From NCBI GenBank assembly GCA_914767715.1, contig OU612069.1, positions 8,806,001 through 8,866,000 on the forward strand: DNA of 60,000 nucleotides, read 5' to 3'. The DNA is from Membranipora membranacea. Its lineage: Eukaryota; Bryozoa; Gymnolaemata; Cheilostomatida; Membraniporidae. Of this stretch, positions 36,101 to 48,000 are shown one piece after another; position 1 is the first letter of the stretch; each line of letters begins with the position of its first letter. Made by a program: the position numbers and the translations under genes. The notes under the pieces were generated by a model, which saw only the letters and a list, made by a program, of their open reading frames with translations, was not told the DNA's origin and did no database searches.

Positions 36101-36271
36101 ATAGTTGCGGTAATCTTTCTTCCACCTGTTGTACAGAATCAGACACAGGGAGACGAGTCATCAGCTGACCAGACAGAGAAGGATGCTGCCGAGCAGCAGA
36201 GAGAGGAGAATGAGGCAGCGATGCTCTGTAGTATAGATAATAAGGAGGCGTGTCTTATGTGCAGCGGTTAG
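21127..36271 (+). CDS. RRM1: Ribonucleoside-diphosphate reductase large subunit (R1), 19 exons
   Basis: Class Ia R1 reduces ribonucleoside diphosphates to deoxy forms for DNA synthesis, with the small R2 subunit, in the cytosol. Exons: 21127-21148, 21676-21764, 22060-22237, 23516-23616, 26161-26260, 26478-26719, 27463-27525, 27833-27995, 28773-28935, 29437-29487, 29698-29848, 31073-31222, 31689-31765, 32400-32544, 33010-33225, 33885-33980, 34315-34503, 35000-35089, 36137-36271. All junctions are in frame and give 806 residues; vertebrate R1 is about 792. The N-terminus MLYVTKRNGRQE opens the ATP-cone regulatory domain. Catalytic residues are present: C219 (QLSSCFLL), N428-C430-E432 (NLCTE), C445 (AVCNLAS), the Y739-Y740 radical pair (GMYYLRT) and the C-terminal thiols C801/C804 (CLMC). 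The specificity-site loop DSIEGIYDT is intact. AATAAA signals are at 36845 and 36880. Introns carry many mobile elements. Identity is very secure; exon 1 (22 bp) is the least certain piece. Confidence 0.96.
22260..22560. mobile_element. About 300-bp MITE with long inverted termini in RRM1 intron 3
   Basis: The left end TTTAAACCACTGCTG is mirrored by CAGCAGTGGTTTAAA at the right. Both ends contain the self-complementary GCTGGGCTTTGCCCAGC block and an inner TTAATTAGAGAGTTGTG / CACAACTCTCTATTTAAA pair, making termini of about 75 bp. A related end fragment is at 59848-59876. Confidence 0.75.
24035..24330 (+). repeat. Interspersed repeat family X, copy in RRM1 intron 4
   Basis: The block running GGCCAGAAGCAGCCTAGC, TGGCACGGACAATTTTTGATG, GTGTACCCAGTTGTAGCGG, GGAATTCCAGGTTGAAA matches 29905-30290 in the same direction and 25405-25815 in the opposite direction. 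Further degraded 'GTAGCGATCATGTCAGCGGCAGC' fragments lie at 24380-24420, 24600-24640 and 24740-24790. A short piece recurs at 37090-37135. No coding capacity is seen. Confidence 0.8.
25405..25815 (-). repeat. Interspersed repeat family X, inverted copy
   Basis: This is the reverse-complement copy of the family seen at 24035 and 29905, including CCATCAAA..TTGTCCGTGCCAT, CTGGGTACACC and GACCTGGAATTCCCTG. Together with 24035-24330 it makes an inverted pair with a spacer of about 1.1 kb inside RRM1 intron 4. Confidence 0.8.
29905..30292 (+). repeat. Interspersed repeat family X, third copy
   Basis: It begins 57 bp after RRM1 exon 11 and runs to about CTGTCTTGGGG at 30290. It is the longest forward copy of the family and is directly followed by a minus-strand tRNA-derived SINE. 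Confidence 0.75.
30325..30515 (-). mobile_element. tRNA-derived SINE in RRM1 intron 11
   Basis: On the minus strand a tRNA-like head near 30485 has a B-box-like GGGTTCGAGTCCC (30421-30409), with an A-box-like TGGCGCTTGC upstream. A non-tRNA body reaches to about 30325. The predicted cloverleaf is imperfect, so it is read as a SINE. Confidence 0.65.
32126..32196. repeat. TTTATTTATTGA simple repeat
   Basis: An AT-only repeat with imperfect 12- to 16-bp periods in RRM1 intron 13. It has no other apparent content. Confidence 0.85.
35362..35447 (+). mobile_element. SINE 3' tail fragment
   Basis: GTAAGCATATTC..TTGGCCCCGAAAGGG..GAATAACAATAAAGCG followed by a TTA-rich end matches the tail at about 51710-51775. 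This marks a 5'-truncated SINE in RRM1 intron 18. Confidence 0.6.
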
Positions 36272-36303
36272 ATAAGGAGGCGTGTCTTGTGTACAGCTGT
36301 CTA
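36240..36303 (+). repeat. Tandem 32-bp duplication over the RRM1 stop codon
   Basis: 36240-36271 (last codons plus TAG) is followed at once by a diverged copy at 36272-36303, with 26 of 32 bases equal. The copied segment starts ATAAGGAGGCGTGTCTT and includes the DNA coding for the CLMC redox motif. The second copy lies in the 3' UTR and is not translated. Confidence 0.85.
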
Positions 36304-37297
36304 ACTATGCAAGAGATTATTAGATAAGACTCAGGATCATGTCATAAGTCGAACAAACATCTCAAACTTTGAACATACATCTCATAATACGGACAAGTAT
36401 CTCATAATAAGGACGACACTCTCAAACAAACATCCAATAACACAAGACTGTCTTTCATTACTAAAAAAATAATCTCATTACAGTTTTACCGTTCATGGCA
36501 ACAACAAACATTACATGCCGTAACAACAGCCAAGGCATTCGTGAGATTTTATTTCGTACAACTCCTGGAGTAACATTGTATAATTTTGTCCCTTATCAAT
36601 ATTTTGCTCTTTTATATATTGAAGTTTACATGGTTTAGATTTTCCATTCCTTGAAAAATGTACCTTGACTTATTTGCTTTTCCATTCCTTAAAAAAACAT
36701 TTCGTAAAGTTAAATTACAATTTTATTATTTTATGTATTATATTTTATATATATTTGTAAATAGGGTTCACGTAAATGAATATGATCTATAAGCTTCTTG
36801 AATTGCCAAAATAAGTTAGTAGATAAATATTGAGTATTTTGTCAAATAAATGTATTGACATTGTTAATTCCCAATTAAAAATAAACAGTACCATTTTACG
36901 TGCAACTCTACGCCTAACTTATTCATTTCATTATTATGCATAAATTCAAAACGGACAAATAAATAATAAATAGTACTAGATAGAATTCCACACAAAGCGG
37001 AGGAACCTGACCCGTGGTTGTATTGTGGAATCCTAATTTTTTTGGAATTCCCAGTGAGACAATCATTTATATTAGATTGACCTGATAAACCCAGGAATTC
37101 CAGGTTAAAATTGCATTGTGGGAATGCTGTCAACATGTCTTAATAAGTAGAAGCGCGAATTGTTCCACGTAATGAAAGTTGATTATTGACAATGTAGAAT
37201 CTCATTCACAGTTAGCTCTCAACTGTGTATGGGATTTTACCTTGATTATGAATAATCAAGTTTTTTTCCACAGCACAAGACAGGCTATTGCCTATTA
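36272..37297. other. Shared 3' region of two convergent genes
   Basis: RRM1 (plus) and the first SLC36 gene (minus) end tail to tail with 1,026 bp between stop codons. Plus-strand AATAAA signals at 36845-36850 and 36880-36885 fit RRM1. A fragment of repeat family X lies at about 37090-37135. No further gene is seen. Confidence 0.6.
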
Positions 37298-38969
37298 TCA
37301 ATGTGAATAATCTTTAATAAGTTGAGATATAAGCTGTTCTAACGATGTATATGTACCGATAACACATCCACTGACACCTAGGATTACTATCAGTATATTT
37401 TTGACTAGATTGGCTGTCCTAAGTTTATATTTGGCCCCGGCAGCATCAGGTTGTGGGGTCGCGACCTGTGTCAGCATATCTAGTATAGGAGGAAATATCA
37501 GAGTCAGTGCTGTCGAAGTAAACGCTCCTATCAGTGAGATCAGCAGACCTAAGTATGTGTTGAAAATCGCTGCCGTTCCGACTGAAAAAAAAACCGCTCA
37601 GTCTATTAGGAATGAATTGTCGTTTGAATGAATTTGTGTATTTAAACCATCTATCATTGCAATAACAATAACCTTAGGCTTAGTACATAAAAAGAAAATA
37701 AGAAAAGAATTATGAGTTATGTCCCATTAAAAACTGACAAAAACTCTTCTTTCTGTTCTCAGTCCTACACTTCTCGGCTCTAAAATCACAGGTCTGCGAG
37801 AGGATGTTTAGTGCCATAACACGATTTACAAAAAGACAAGAGGCATCCCTAACTTGGCATAGCAGCGTGCAAATATATGGTCCTTACATATGGATTATTA
37901 ACGCTGCTCAGTTATTCTTTGAGATTCTGATTGATGCAGATTTGAGCATTAACCGAAGCGAAATCAGAGATATCTGAACTGTGTTTAAGTAGTAAACTTA
38001 CATGTAAGCCAGACAAAGATGACCCGTAGTATAATGTCTAGGCGCCCCGCACCGACTTTATTAGCTATTCGTGTAGAACTAAAGCTGTGATTGAGTATTG
38101 TGATAAGCACATAAAACTGAATACCGTAAGAGGCGAATATACAGAGAGAGAATATTCCTTTCACCACCACGCCAATCCTAAAAATGACAGAAAAAGACAT
38201 GAGCTTACACTTCAATCAGCTCAGCATAATTTTTTGCCTTGATTAGTTAAAGAGCTCTAACTCCGGTGGTTCAGTGGCATTACATTATCATCTCCCCCTT
38301 CTGATGATAATGTAATGCCACTGAACCACCGGAGTTAGAGCTCTTTAACTTTGCCTTGATAGAAGGTGTTGTGGATGGTTTGGAGTGTTTTCATGGTAGT
38401 TGTCTCCTCCTTTGCCATGTAGAGGCAACTACAAATTGCGTAAGTTTCCTCAAGTTTCTTCTGTTGAAAATTGATTGCATGCAAATTCCTTGTTGCATTA
38501 TTGGTAATGAAAAAAGCTTATACTATGCTATGGCTAATTGTAAGCAGGATTTATAAGACCATTAACATCTCGAAGATCAAAATGGTCTGATTCTCCTGCA
38601 CCAAATAAATGTCATTGGTATCAGTTTTTTTAATTGCATGGTAAAAATATGTCAAATATTTTTATAAAATTCGTTTCACCTACCATGACTCTATATTGAG
38701 AGTAATGCTTCCTTGAGCCTCAGATCCAAACTCTATATAACCATAGAAACCCACAGTGAAGTATAGAACACACACTATAGTCATACCGACATTGAGGACT
38801 CCACACAGAGGTAAAAACGCTGCCGGCTCTCTCATCTTATTCTCTAACGGCAGCATCTAGAAACAGTTAACAGAGAGAGTATTAAAGGAAATATCCACAT
38901 AACTTTACAGTGACAAATAGGTATGTCAATGATAATAATAATAATAATAATAATGATGATAATGATAAA

Positions 38970-39029
<60 letters not shown>

Positions 39030-42000
39030 AATGATAATAATAATAATAATAATAATAATATCAACTTGATTGCCATTCAAGCCCCCTCCCCCCCCCCCCC
39101 CCCCCGGAGATGTGCTTACAAGAATAAGATTCATCACATCTATTTAGCACACCCCTGTACAAGTTTAGGGTGGGCAAGCTAGAGTTATGTGTGAAGAGCT
39201 CACATTCCATTAACAACGTGCGTAGTGCTCGGGATTCCGACCTTCAACTCTCAGTTTGAGAAGCTCCAATCTCAACCACTACACTACCCTGCCACCAAAT
39301 AAACTTCCTCCCTCACACATATACCTTATACACACACATGTACCACATATACCCTCCCTGCGTCAACCATAGTTAGTCCGAAGATAAATTTCAGAGTTTT
39401 CTGCATTATGGCATTTAGCTAATTTACAATTACATGTCAATGTCCTCAAATCTAGATCACATAAAGCCCTTTATTGAGCTTCTATAACCCCCAGTGGCTG
39501 TTTTCTCAGACTATCATTGATGGACCTATGCAGGTAACTCCAAGGTGAGAAGATTTATTAAAACAACTTTTTTTTTAAATTCTAAATTTATGAATGAATG
39601 CCTTTGAGGTGATTATGACAGTATTAGGTTTTTGGTATCAGTCTAATTTAGAACATTCTCTATCATTTCAACTTTGACCCAGAATTTGAACTTATTTACA
39701 CTCAATGTTGGGATAAGAAGGTACTAAAAAGGTACTTTTTTGTACACTACATGAATCTGACAGACTGACTCACGAAGAAAATATTATGAGATTGTTGATT
39801 ACTACTACTTGGTTCACTCACCACACCGATACCTTCGAAGGCAAATATTGCAGTTCCAAAGAACAGTGGTATACTCGACCATTTAGTAACGGCGGGAAGT
39901 CTACTGATGTCATTCAGTGGATGGTCAATGGTAATATAGTACACTGTAATATAGAGTATTATGTTAATGGTTGTAAAGTGTAGTATAGTCAATCCAGGCT
40001 TAAAGGCTACTCAAAGACCAATGCATGTTATAGTCAGGCAGTTACCTACAATAAAATTTTGTCAGATTTGCATGGTGAAAAAACTCGATGCTCTACTTGA
40101 CATGAATTATTGATGGCGGAAAAAGTGCCCACCATAAGGGGAGGTAACTCTCATTCTCTGCGTTATGATGTCACAGCCTCCAGGAAGTGCAATACAAGAA
40201 ACAAGCTCTTCCTGGACACTGTGACATCATAATGCAGAGAAAAGTATGTACGTCTTCAATACCAAGACGACTATTATTATTACCAATTCACGTAAGATCA
40301 AGTCTATCTATATCATATTTTGAGAGATCTTCCAGATGATACTTCTCATCTATTATCACTAACACCATTTTGACTTTATTTTTTTCTTTTCATTTTTGTT
40401 TGGGTATTCTGTAAACCCTTCTCAACGAATGAGTATTATCTAAAAATGAAGTTTACATGTTTTTGATTGATAGGTACCCTTTACTCACTAATAAGCACCA
40501 GGCCAGCTATGGAGAGGATGTTAGCCAGCAGAGAAAAGGGAGTGAGGTGTTTGATATCTCGTATCATTACAAATAGAAGTAGAAGCACTGCTAGAATTAA
40601 CTCGTAAAGCTGCAGTGACATTGTGAACTTGGTTCCAGAAGTTGTGCAGGCAAATTCTACTATCTAAAACAACAATGTGACGGTGGCATACATGTGGCAT
40701 GGAAACTTAGAAAAAAGACCGATTCGGAAATAAAGCAAAAATGATAAATTGCGTATAATCTGGCAATTTGCATGCTTCCTCGCAAGTTGATGAGGCACTC
40801 ATCTGGTCTGGCATTCCGATTGCATTCCATGCTTACTGGTTGTTATTTTCATCCCACCATAATGAGATAATTAAATTCTATCTTGTTGTTTTCATCTTAG
40901 AGTTCAACTGGACTGGTCTTTGGTTGGCATTGTACAACAAAACCAAAGGGATGAAAATTGTTTTCTATTTTTGTTAGGCTGCCTTGATAAATCAAGTTAC
41001 CTTTCCGGTTCAGGGGACAACTATTCCTGTCACTTACTTGCTGTATGTTTGAGGCTATAAACAACAGATAGACAGAGCATCCTCCAAACTGTGTTATAAT
41101 CAAGCATGTATTCACTGCGATCCTGTAAAACGGTAAACAAAATTGATTAAGACGTTGACTTTGTTGTAGAGCCCATGGGTTTCAGGCTCTGCAACGCAAA
41201 ATACAGATAGCGCACAGTAAAGTATTCCCCTGAAGAAAAAATCGTCTTTTTCACTGGCTTGAAATGAAAAGTAAATTTATCCTTAGGCTAGCTAACATTT
41301 GTTCACCCCTATACCAATAGGATTACCTCAGACTTTAGTAATATTACAGTCATTAATTACGCAGACCAGACTACACCTGTATAATTGGATGCATATCAAA
41401 TCAATCAGATCTTAGTGCCTATTTTGATGAGATTAGTAGAATTTCAAAGCAATGTTGTGATTTAAACCTATTGTTAAACGCCTCCAAGACTCAAGAAATG
41501 ATGTTTTCTACTCAGCTTGTTAGGCCCATTACCCCTACTCTTATCCTTAACGGCACGGAAGTTGATTTTGTGACAAAGTAAAATACCTTGGTGTTACTGT
41601 TGACGATAAATTCCGCTATCATGTGCAATCCATAGTGACTACTGCATCTCAACGCATGTATATTGTGAAAAATTTTGTATACTATAGCTCAAAGCCCCTT
41701 TCTCATATGTTATTCAAGAGTTTTATTGTATCCCTCATCACTTACTGTCTCCCCATACTTTTTACAAGTATTCATGCAAGCGACAAGAAGTCCTTACGCA
41801 AAATATTTAAAGATGCCGCCAAGTTAGGGATTGAGCACCCCGATATAGATGCTCTGGTGGCCAACCAGATCAAGACACTTGGACTACGGTACATACACGA
41901 TGAAGAGCACTTTATCAATGACTTTCTAACTAAATGCCCCTCAGGTCGCTACCGCACCGTTAAATATCGGGGTACATGGGGTAGAGACAGCTTTTTAAGA

Positions 42001-45000
42001 CATCTCATACATACACTTAAGAATATACTATTCTAAAAAACTTTTTATACAACAGAGATCTGATTTGTTCCATGTTTTTCTTTCTTGTCAGTATTAACAA
42101 CGTATTTCGTGACAAATTTTTGTCTATGATAGCAATAAATCCATCCATCCTTTACATCATATTAACTCCAACGTAGGCTAGTGAAAATTAGTGCTAGCTG
42201 ACATAGAGTTTTCCTCATACTAACATATGTATATTACTATTACATAATTATTCTGGGAGTTGGGACAGGGACATTTTTCCAGAAACAAGGATAAAATGAG
42301 ACACTTTGAGTATGGATTAGTGTATAAATTATTAAAGTATGTATGTATGTATGTATGCAATATACACACAAATACAGTGGCTATGCAGGTAAATAAGATA
42401 ATCGCGATTGAAAATTAATTTACACTTATAAACTAATTGAGGACCACCAGAAATACTAGTGATATGAGCAGTATAGATCAATTAGTAGTTATATTATATT
42501 TCATGTTATAATTTAACGCTTCTATTATATTATAATAACATAGTATGTTAATAGTGCTTAACAAACATGATAGTGAACATACCTCGCTTTTCGTTTGTGT
42601 GGCCTTAACGCTAGATTTAAGCCAAAAGTCTTCTCCCCGACCTCAGCATAGTCTAAGCTTGTCACATTAAGTCTGAAATAAGACACAAAAAATACGATGA
42701 GCTTTGACCCACTTACAGCTAATGATTTAACATTATAAACTTGAATACATTTGTTACATAGAATTATATTGCTCCAAAGACTCCTTTGTAAAATCAAAGT
42801 AACAAATGTTTACAAAAGCATCGAAAAGCGATCCATGTACATAATGGATATAAAAGTGGCAACATATCCACTTGAAGTTTCGAGTTGTGTGCACTATGTC
42901 AGATATTTTTGATTGCATAGACAATTGGAACTTTTAAACTGTAAATAACTCGGGCTGAAAGTGAGAATATCAGGTAATTAATTCTTGACGCCATCACTGA
43001 GCCATGTTTATTTAAACTTTCGACAATCAGTTTCTGCAAATGATTTCACCATTTGGTGAAAAGGCTGAGTTTGAACCCTCATTTTGTTATATTGTTTAGA
43101 TACAGACTTCAAAAGGCCCACATTTCCCTGAGTTAATGGCAGCAGTAGTTTGTCATTAAAAATTTAGCATTTGTCTAATCCATAGAACTATGATGCTCCA
43201 AAGAGGCAATACCGTAAACATTAGCCTGAGATTCAGAACAACAATGGGGCCTTGTCTGTATCAATGGTTGTGATAGATATCGTTTCTGTGGTGTTATCTT
43301 CTCAGGTATTTTGATTTTGTTTCGATATGGTGATGGGTTTTGGTTTGTTGTATATGTTTATGGCCAAGACTATCCTGTACAGTACAGGTAGTAAAATCTC
43401 TGATGATAACAGCCTACCTTCTGCAAAGTGACTGAGACGTTTTTACTAACATGTGCATACAGTGGACACAGATAACTCCCAATATAACGAGTCCAACAGG
43501 TCCTAACTGAAATAAGAAAGAAGAATAACTCCATAGCAAACCTCATGAAGTTTGATCCATACAGCAAGAGTTTTAAGCTGTTCCTTTGACTGGTTACGCT
43601 ACCCAAGATCCAGTTGATACTTTTAATGAGGTTGCACACTTTGAGTGTTGCCTGTCTTGCAATTTAGTTGTCTTACATTTGCAGCCATCTGCTACGAGAA
43701 TATAAAATTAAATAATCGGAAGCTATGATTGTTATAGAAACTGTTGTTGTGTTTTTGTTGTTGTTCAGATAACAATAATTTGCAAAATATACTCACCACA
43801 TATCGGACCTGGAGATATCTTAGCCAATGTGTTTGGCTCAGATGTCGGGGTGGGGTGGGCCTCCCCCCATCGGTTCATAGTTTATTATGAATAATTGATC
43901 TTCTTTCCACTGCCCATGTCCGCTTTTGCCTTTTGGGTACATTACCACATTTAATTTCAATCCAGAACTATCATTATTATATCATATAATATATATATAT
44001 ATCATTTCATATATTGTAATCAAAACAATTGTTTAATAAGATCTCTCACCACTATTCCTGAATTGCTGAATGCGTTGGGCATAGCCAGGATACCTGTCCC
44101 TATATTCCCTTTTATCACATGAACTATCACCGCCAAGTTTCTACAACAAAAAGAATGTGTCTCATTCACCAAAGTATTCGTAGTGGAAAATTTTTTGCAC
44201 AAGCTTGGAACTCATACATGACATGTTGGTAGACCACGAAATCAGGAGGTCGTGGGCGAACACCCGGACAGGGATACTGCACTCTGCGTCCCCGCAGTCC
44301 GGGCGCAATTCATCGCTCGTTTGTCATATTTATAAACCAAAAATTTCTGCATGATTTGATCTACAAAAATTGCAAAAAATTCTCAAAATGTGTATGTTTT
44401 ATGATTTTCCTCCTAAAATCATTATGAAATGATGCACCGGAGAGAATTCCACTAGAAAAAATTGTTCTAATAAAATGCAAAAATAAAAATTTACAAGGTT
44501 ACAATGATTTTCAACACAGAGAGTAACGTACCCACAAAGAAAAATGTCCACTTAGACCACTATGATATGACGGATATCAGGACAATCTCTTGAACACCAA
44601 AAAAATAATTCAGTTTCGCCATCTGCCACCGAGTACCACCAAGATCACAGATTAGAGAACATTGCGGTGAGCGAAAACTTATTAATTGCAATAAATGTCA
44701 GTTTTGTTGACAATTTTTCATGAATACTGTCAAGAATTTGGCAACGATATTGAGATAAATCAGCTTTCAAACTACTACACTGATTTGTAAAACCATTTCC
44801 TTATGAGTTTTTACTGTGGTGGAAAGAAAACAGTTAAATTGGAGGTCAGTCTGGAAAATTGTGTTTTTCCCCTTTCAGTGGCGAATGTATATCAATAACT
44901 CATGAAGAAAAACGTTGAGTTTTGAATTTTTAATATTTTAACAAAAACGGGCCCATAATTCTAGGGGAGGCAGGGAAGCACTGTCTCCCTAAAATTATAA

Positions 45001-48000
45001 AATAAAACCGAAAAAACAGGAGAATTGAATAATCCAGGTCAGAGTTAGCTCAATTTGAGACTTACGTCATCTCACCTGATGTTACATTATGACCTCAAAG
45101 ACATTTTTGCCTCCCCCACTGTTTTATCTGAACTACGGCCATGAAAAGGTATTATAATAAACAGATTGCCAATATTTTAGTGACTGCATCCCCTGCTAAA
45201 TTCACACACCACAATTTCCTCCAAAGCCTGTCAAAGAAACTTGCAGAACCCATTCTGCAAACCGCAATCCCTGAACCTTTATCTTAAACTCTCACATAAA
45301 CTGCTTCATAGGCCTAAATCAAAAATTTAAGTACTATTTATCTAATTTATTACAAAAAACTGCAACCAAATCTAAAACAAACAACCTGCCGCCTCCTTTT
45401 TGATATTGTATGTTTGTCTCATACTGTACGTATGCCTATGTATCTATGTAGGCCTATACTTCTATGTAGGCCTTGTATGTACGTATGCCTATGTATCTAT
45501 GTAGGCCTATACGTCTATGTAGGCCTTGTATGTACGTATGCCTATGTATCTATGTAGGCCTATACGTCTATGTAGGCCTTGTATGTACGTATGCCTATGT
45601 ATCTATGTAGGCCTATACGTCTATGTAGGCCTTGTATGTACGTATGCCTATGTATCTATGTAGGCCTATACGTCTATGTAGGCCTTGTATGTACGTATGC
45701 CTATGTATCTATGTAGGCCTATACGTCTATGTAGGCCTTGTTTGTATGTATGTATGCCTATGTATCTATGTAGGCCTATACGTCTATGTAGGCCTTGTAT
45801 GTACGTATGCCTATGTATCTATGTAGGCCTATACGTCTATGTAGGCCTTGTTTGTTTGTATGTATGCCTATGTATCTATGTAGGCCTATACGTCTATGTA
45901 GGCCTTGTATGTACGTATGCCTATGTATCTATGTAGGCCTATACGTCTATGTAGGCCTTGTTTGTTTGTATGCCTATGTGGGCCTAAGTATGTATGTAGG
46001 CAGGCAGGATGGCGTAGTGGTTTGGATTCGAGCTAGACAATCTGAGTGTTGCTGGTTCGAATCCCAGTCACTACCAATGTGGCTAAAGGAGGTGAGCTCT
46101 CCGGACAATAGCCTAGCTTGCCCACTCCTACCTTGTACAGGAGTTTGCTAAGTTGAATGTGTATATGTCTATATGTTATATTCCTGTAAAGAATGCAGGA
46201 AAGCAGCTTATAAAAAGTGATTTACATTTACATTCACATGTATGTCCGTACATAGTATAAAAAATATCATTGGTTGCTTGTAATACATGGTAGAGGGTTT
46301 AACAACTTATATAGCCGAATTTTTTCCTATGGAAGGGGGGACGAAAATCCTTGAGGACGCGAAATTACACCATATGGGGTGCTATAAGCTCTTCATGTCG
46401 GGTCTGGAGAAAGCCCAAAACCCCCAAGCAATTTGATATATATATATATAGCGAATGAAAGTCTCTAGTAAATTGATTATGACATGTGTTATTCAGCTAT
46501 AGTGTATTTAGGCCAATTTATTTATTTATTTATTGAGGTTTTCTAAAATTTTATAATTAAAGCAAATTAAAAATATTTAATTAGCATTCTAAGGAATGCA
46601 CTTCCTCCCTGCCTCCCCTAGAACTACTAGCCTGGTAAAGGTAGCTACAACGGTTCAAGCTACTTTCACATCAATTGGAGATGTACATCACTCTGCCTGC
46701 AGGCTAGAATTGAGACATAGGTTATCTCGGCAGCACAGCGATGGTAGTGGTGCTTTTATTTCAAGGAAGGCAACTCCAAAGGTTGTGAGATAGGATAGCC
46801 AGTGTTCCATTTAGGCCAAAATATTTCCAAATTGTGGATTTTCATTGTTTTTACAATTTAGGTACTCAGTTTAGGTGAATTAATTTAAGCCATTACTGCA
46901 GAGATGAACGTATGTCTCAACAATGAACTAAAGGTTTAGTTCATTGGTCTCAATAGTTCACACATGCGCAGAGTGGATATACATTCTATTGGTGTAATCT
47001 CTAGGGCAGTGTGCAACACAAATACTACTTACGATATACCATCCTGGCGTGTATTGTTTCTCTCAGTATCAGGAGCAGAAGTAGAAGTTGTTTCCCCTGC
47101 AGTCCACGAAGAGGAGGAGCTAGTTCGTAAATCTCCGTCTTCCTCATCTTGTTGAGACTTTAGTAAACTACCATAGCTGTTGAAATAAGATACACCCTCT
47201 GAGGTTTGCAATGATCAATCAAGAATTCCCCTCAAAAACGTGACGCTTGCAACAACAAGTATCTGGTGGTAACTATAGCAAGCGTGCCGTCTCACCATCC
47301 AACACCACTGCCAAAAAGGGAGATCGCTTCTCGGCCTATTGGCTACGATCAAAGTGGCCGATTAGTGCCTGTTTCAGTTTCTGGCAGCTTGCAGCACACT
47401 TATGATTAGGAGGTCCACCATGACCTCACCTCTAGGATGCATTCTAGTTTACTAGGATGTATCACACTCTCAGTATGAGGGCTCCGGGCAACTTGCATTC
47501 CTCTTTAGGGGCAGCTCACCCTCTGTTTTTGTCATAAACAGGGCCAAAAAGGGATATTGTCTTTTGAAAACGGTATGCATCCACACTAGAACAAGTTTGT
47601 TCCCTCTGTGAATGTGGGGAATATCTAAAAAGCTGTTTATCAAGCCGCCAAGCACAGATGGAACAAACTTGAATGAAAATTGAGACTTGCCAGCAAAGCA
47701 AGACTGTGAAATTTTGTGTAAGATGAGTACTCTAACAGATAAGTTGCCCGAATAAGGTCAGGGCCTAACATGGGATGACGGACCGCTGCATTCTAATTTA
47801 ATTTATTGCGTTCCATGGATTATTAAACAAACAAATAAATAAAAAAATAATTATTGTTATAATGAAATAATAAGAATAAACAAAGGAAGAAGAAATTACT
47901 CTGGTTTTGACCGATGAAGTTGAACCTCTTGCATGATAAACTGGAACGCCACCTATATATTACCGTTGAACAATGGATGTAATTTGAACCATTCTCAACA

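Noticed and set aside
38844-39182. Open frames with long Ile, Ser or Asp runs
   Set aside because: They are translations of the ATA/ATG trinucleotide array within an intron, open in several frames on both strands.
45420-45975. Could the 53-bp array be a CRISPR array?
   Set aside because: Units are identical throughout with no unique spacers, no cas genes are present, and the genome is animal.
45632-46151. Repetitive open frames over the 53-bp array
   Set aside because: The frame stays open only because the repeat lacks stops; the same peptide appears in shifted copies.
47322-47360. Functional U2 snRNA gene
   Set aside because: Only the first 30-60 bases resemble U2; the branch-recognition and Sm-site parts are not continued and the copy is bounded by target duplications.
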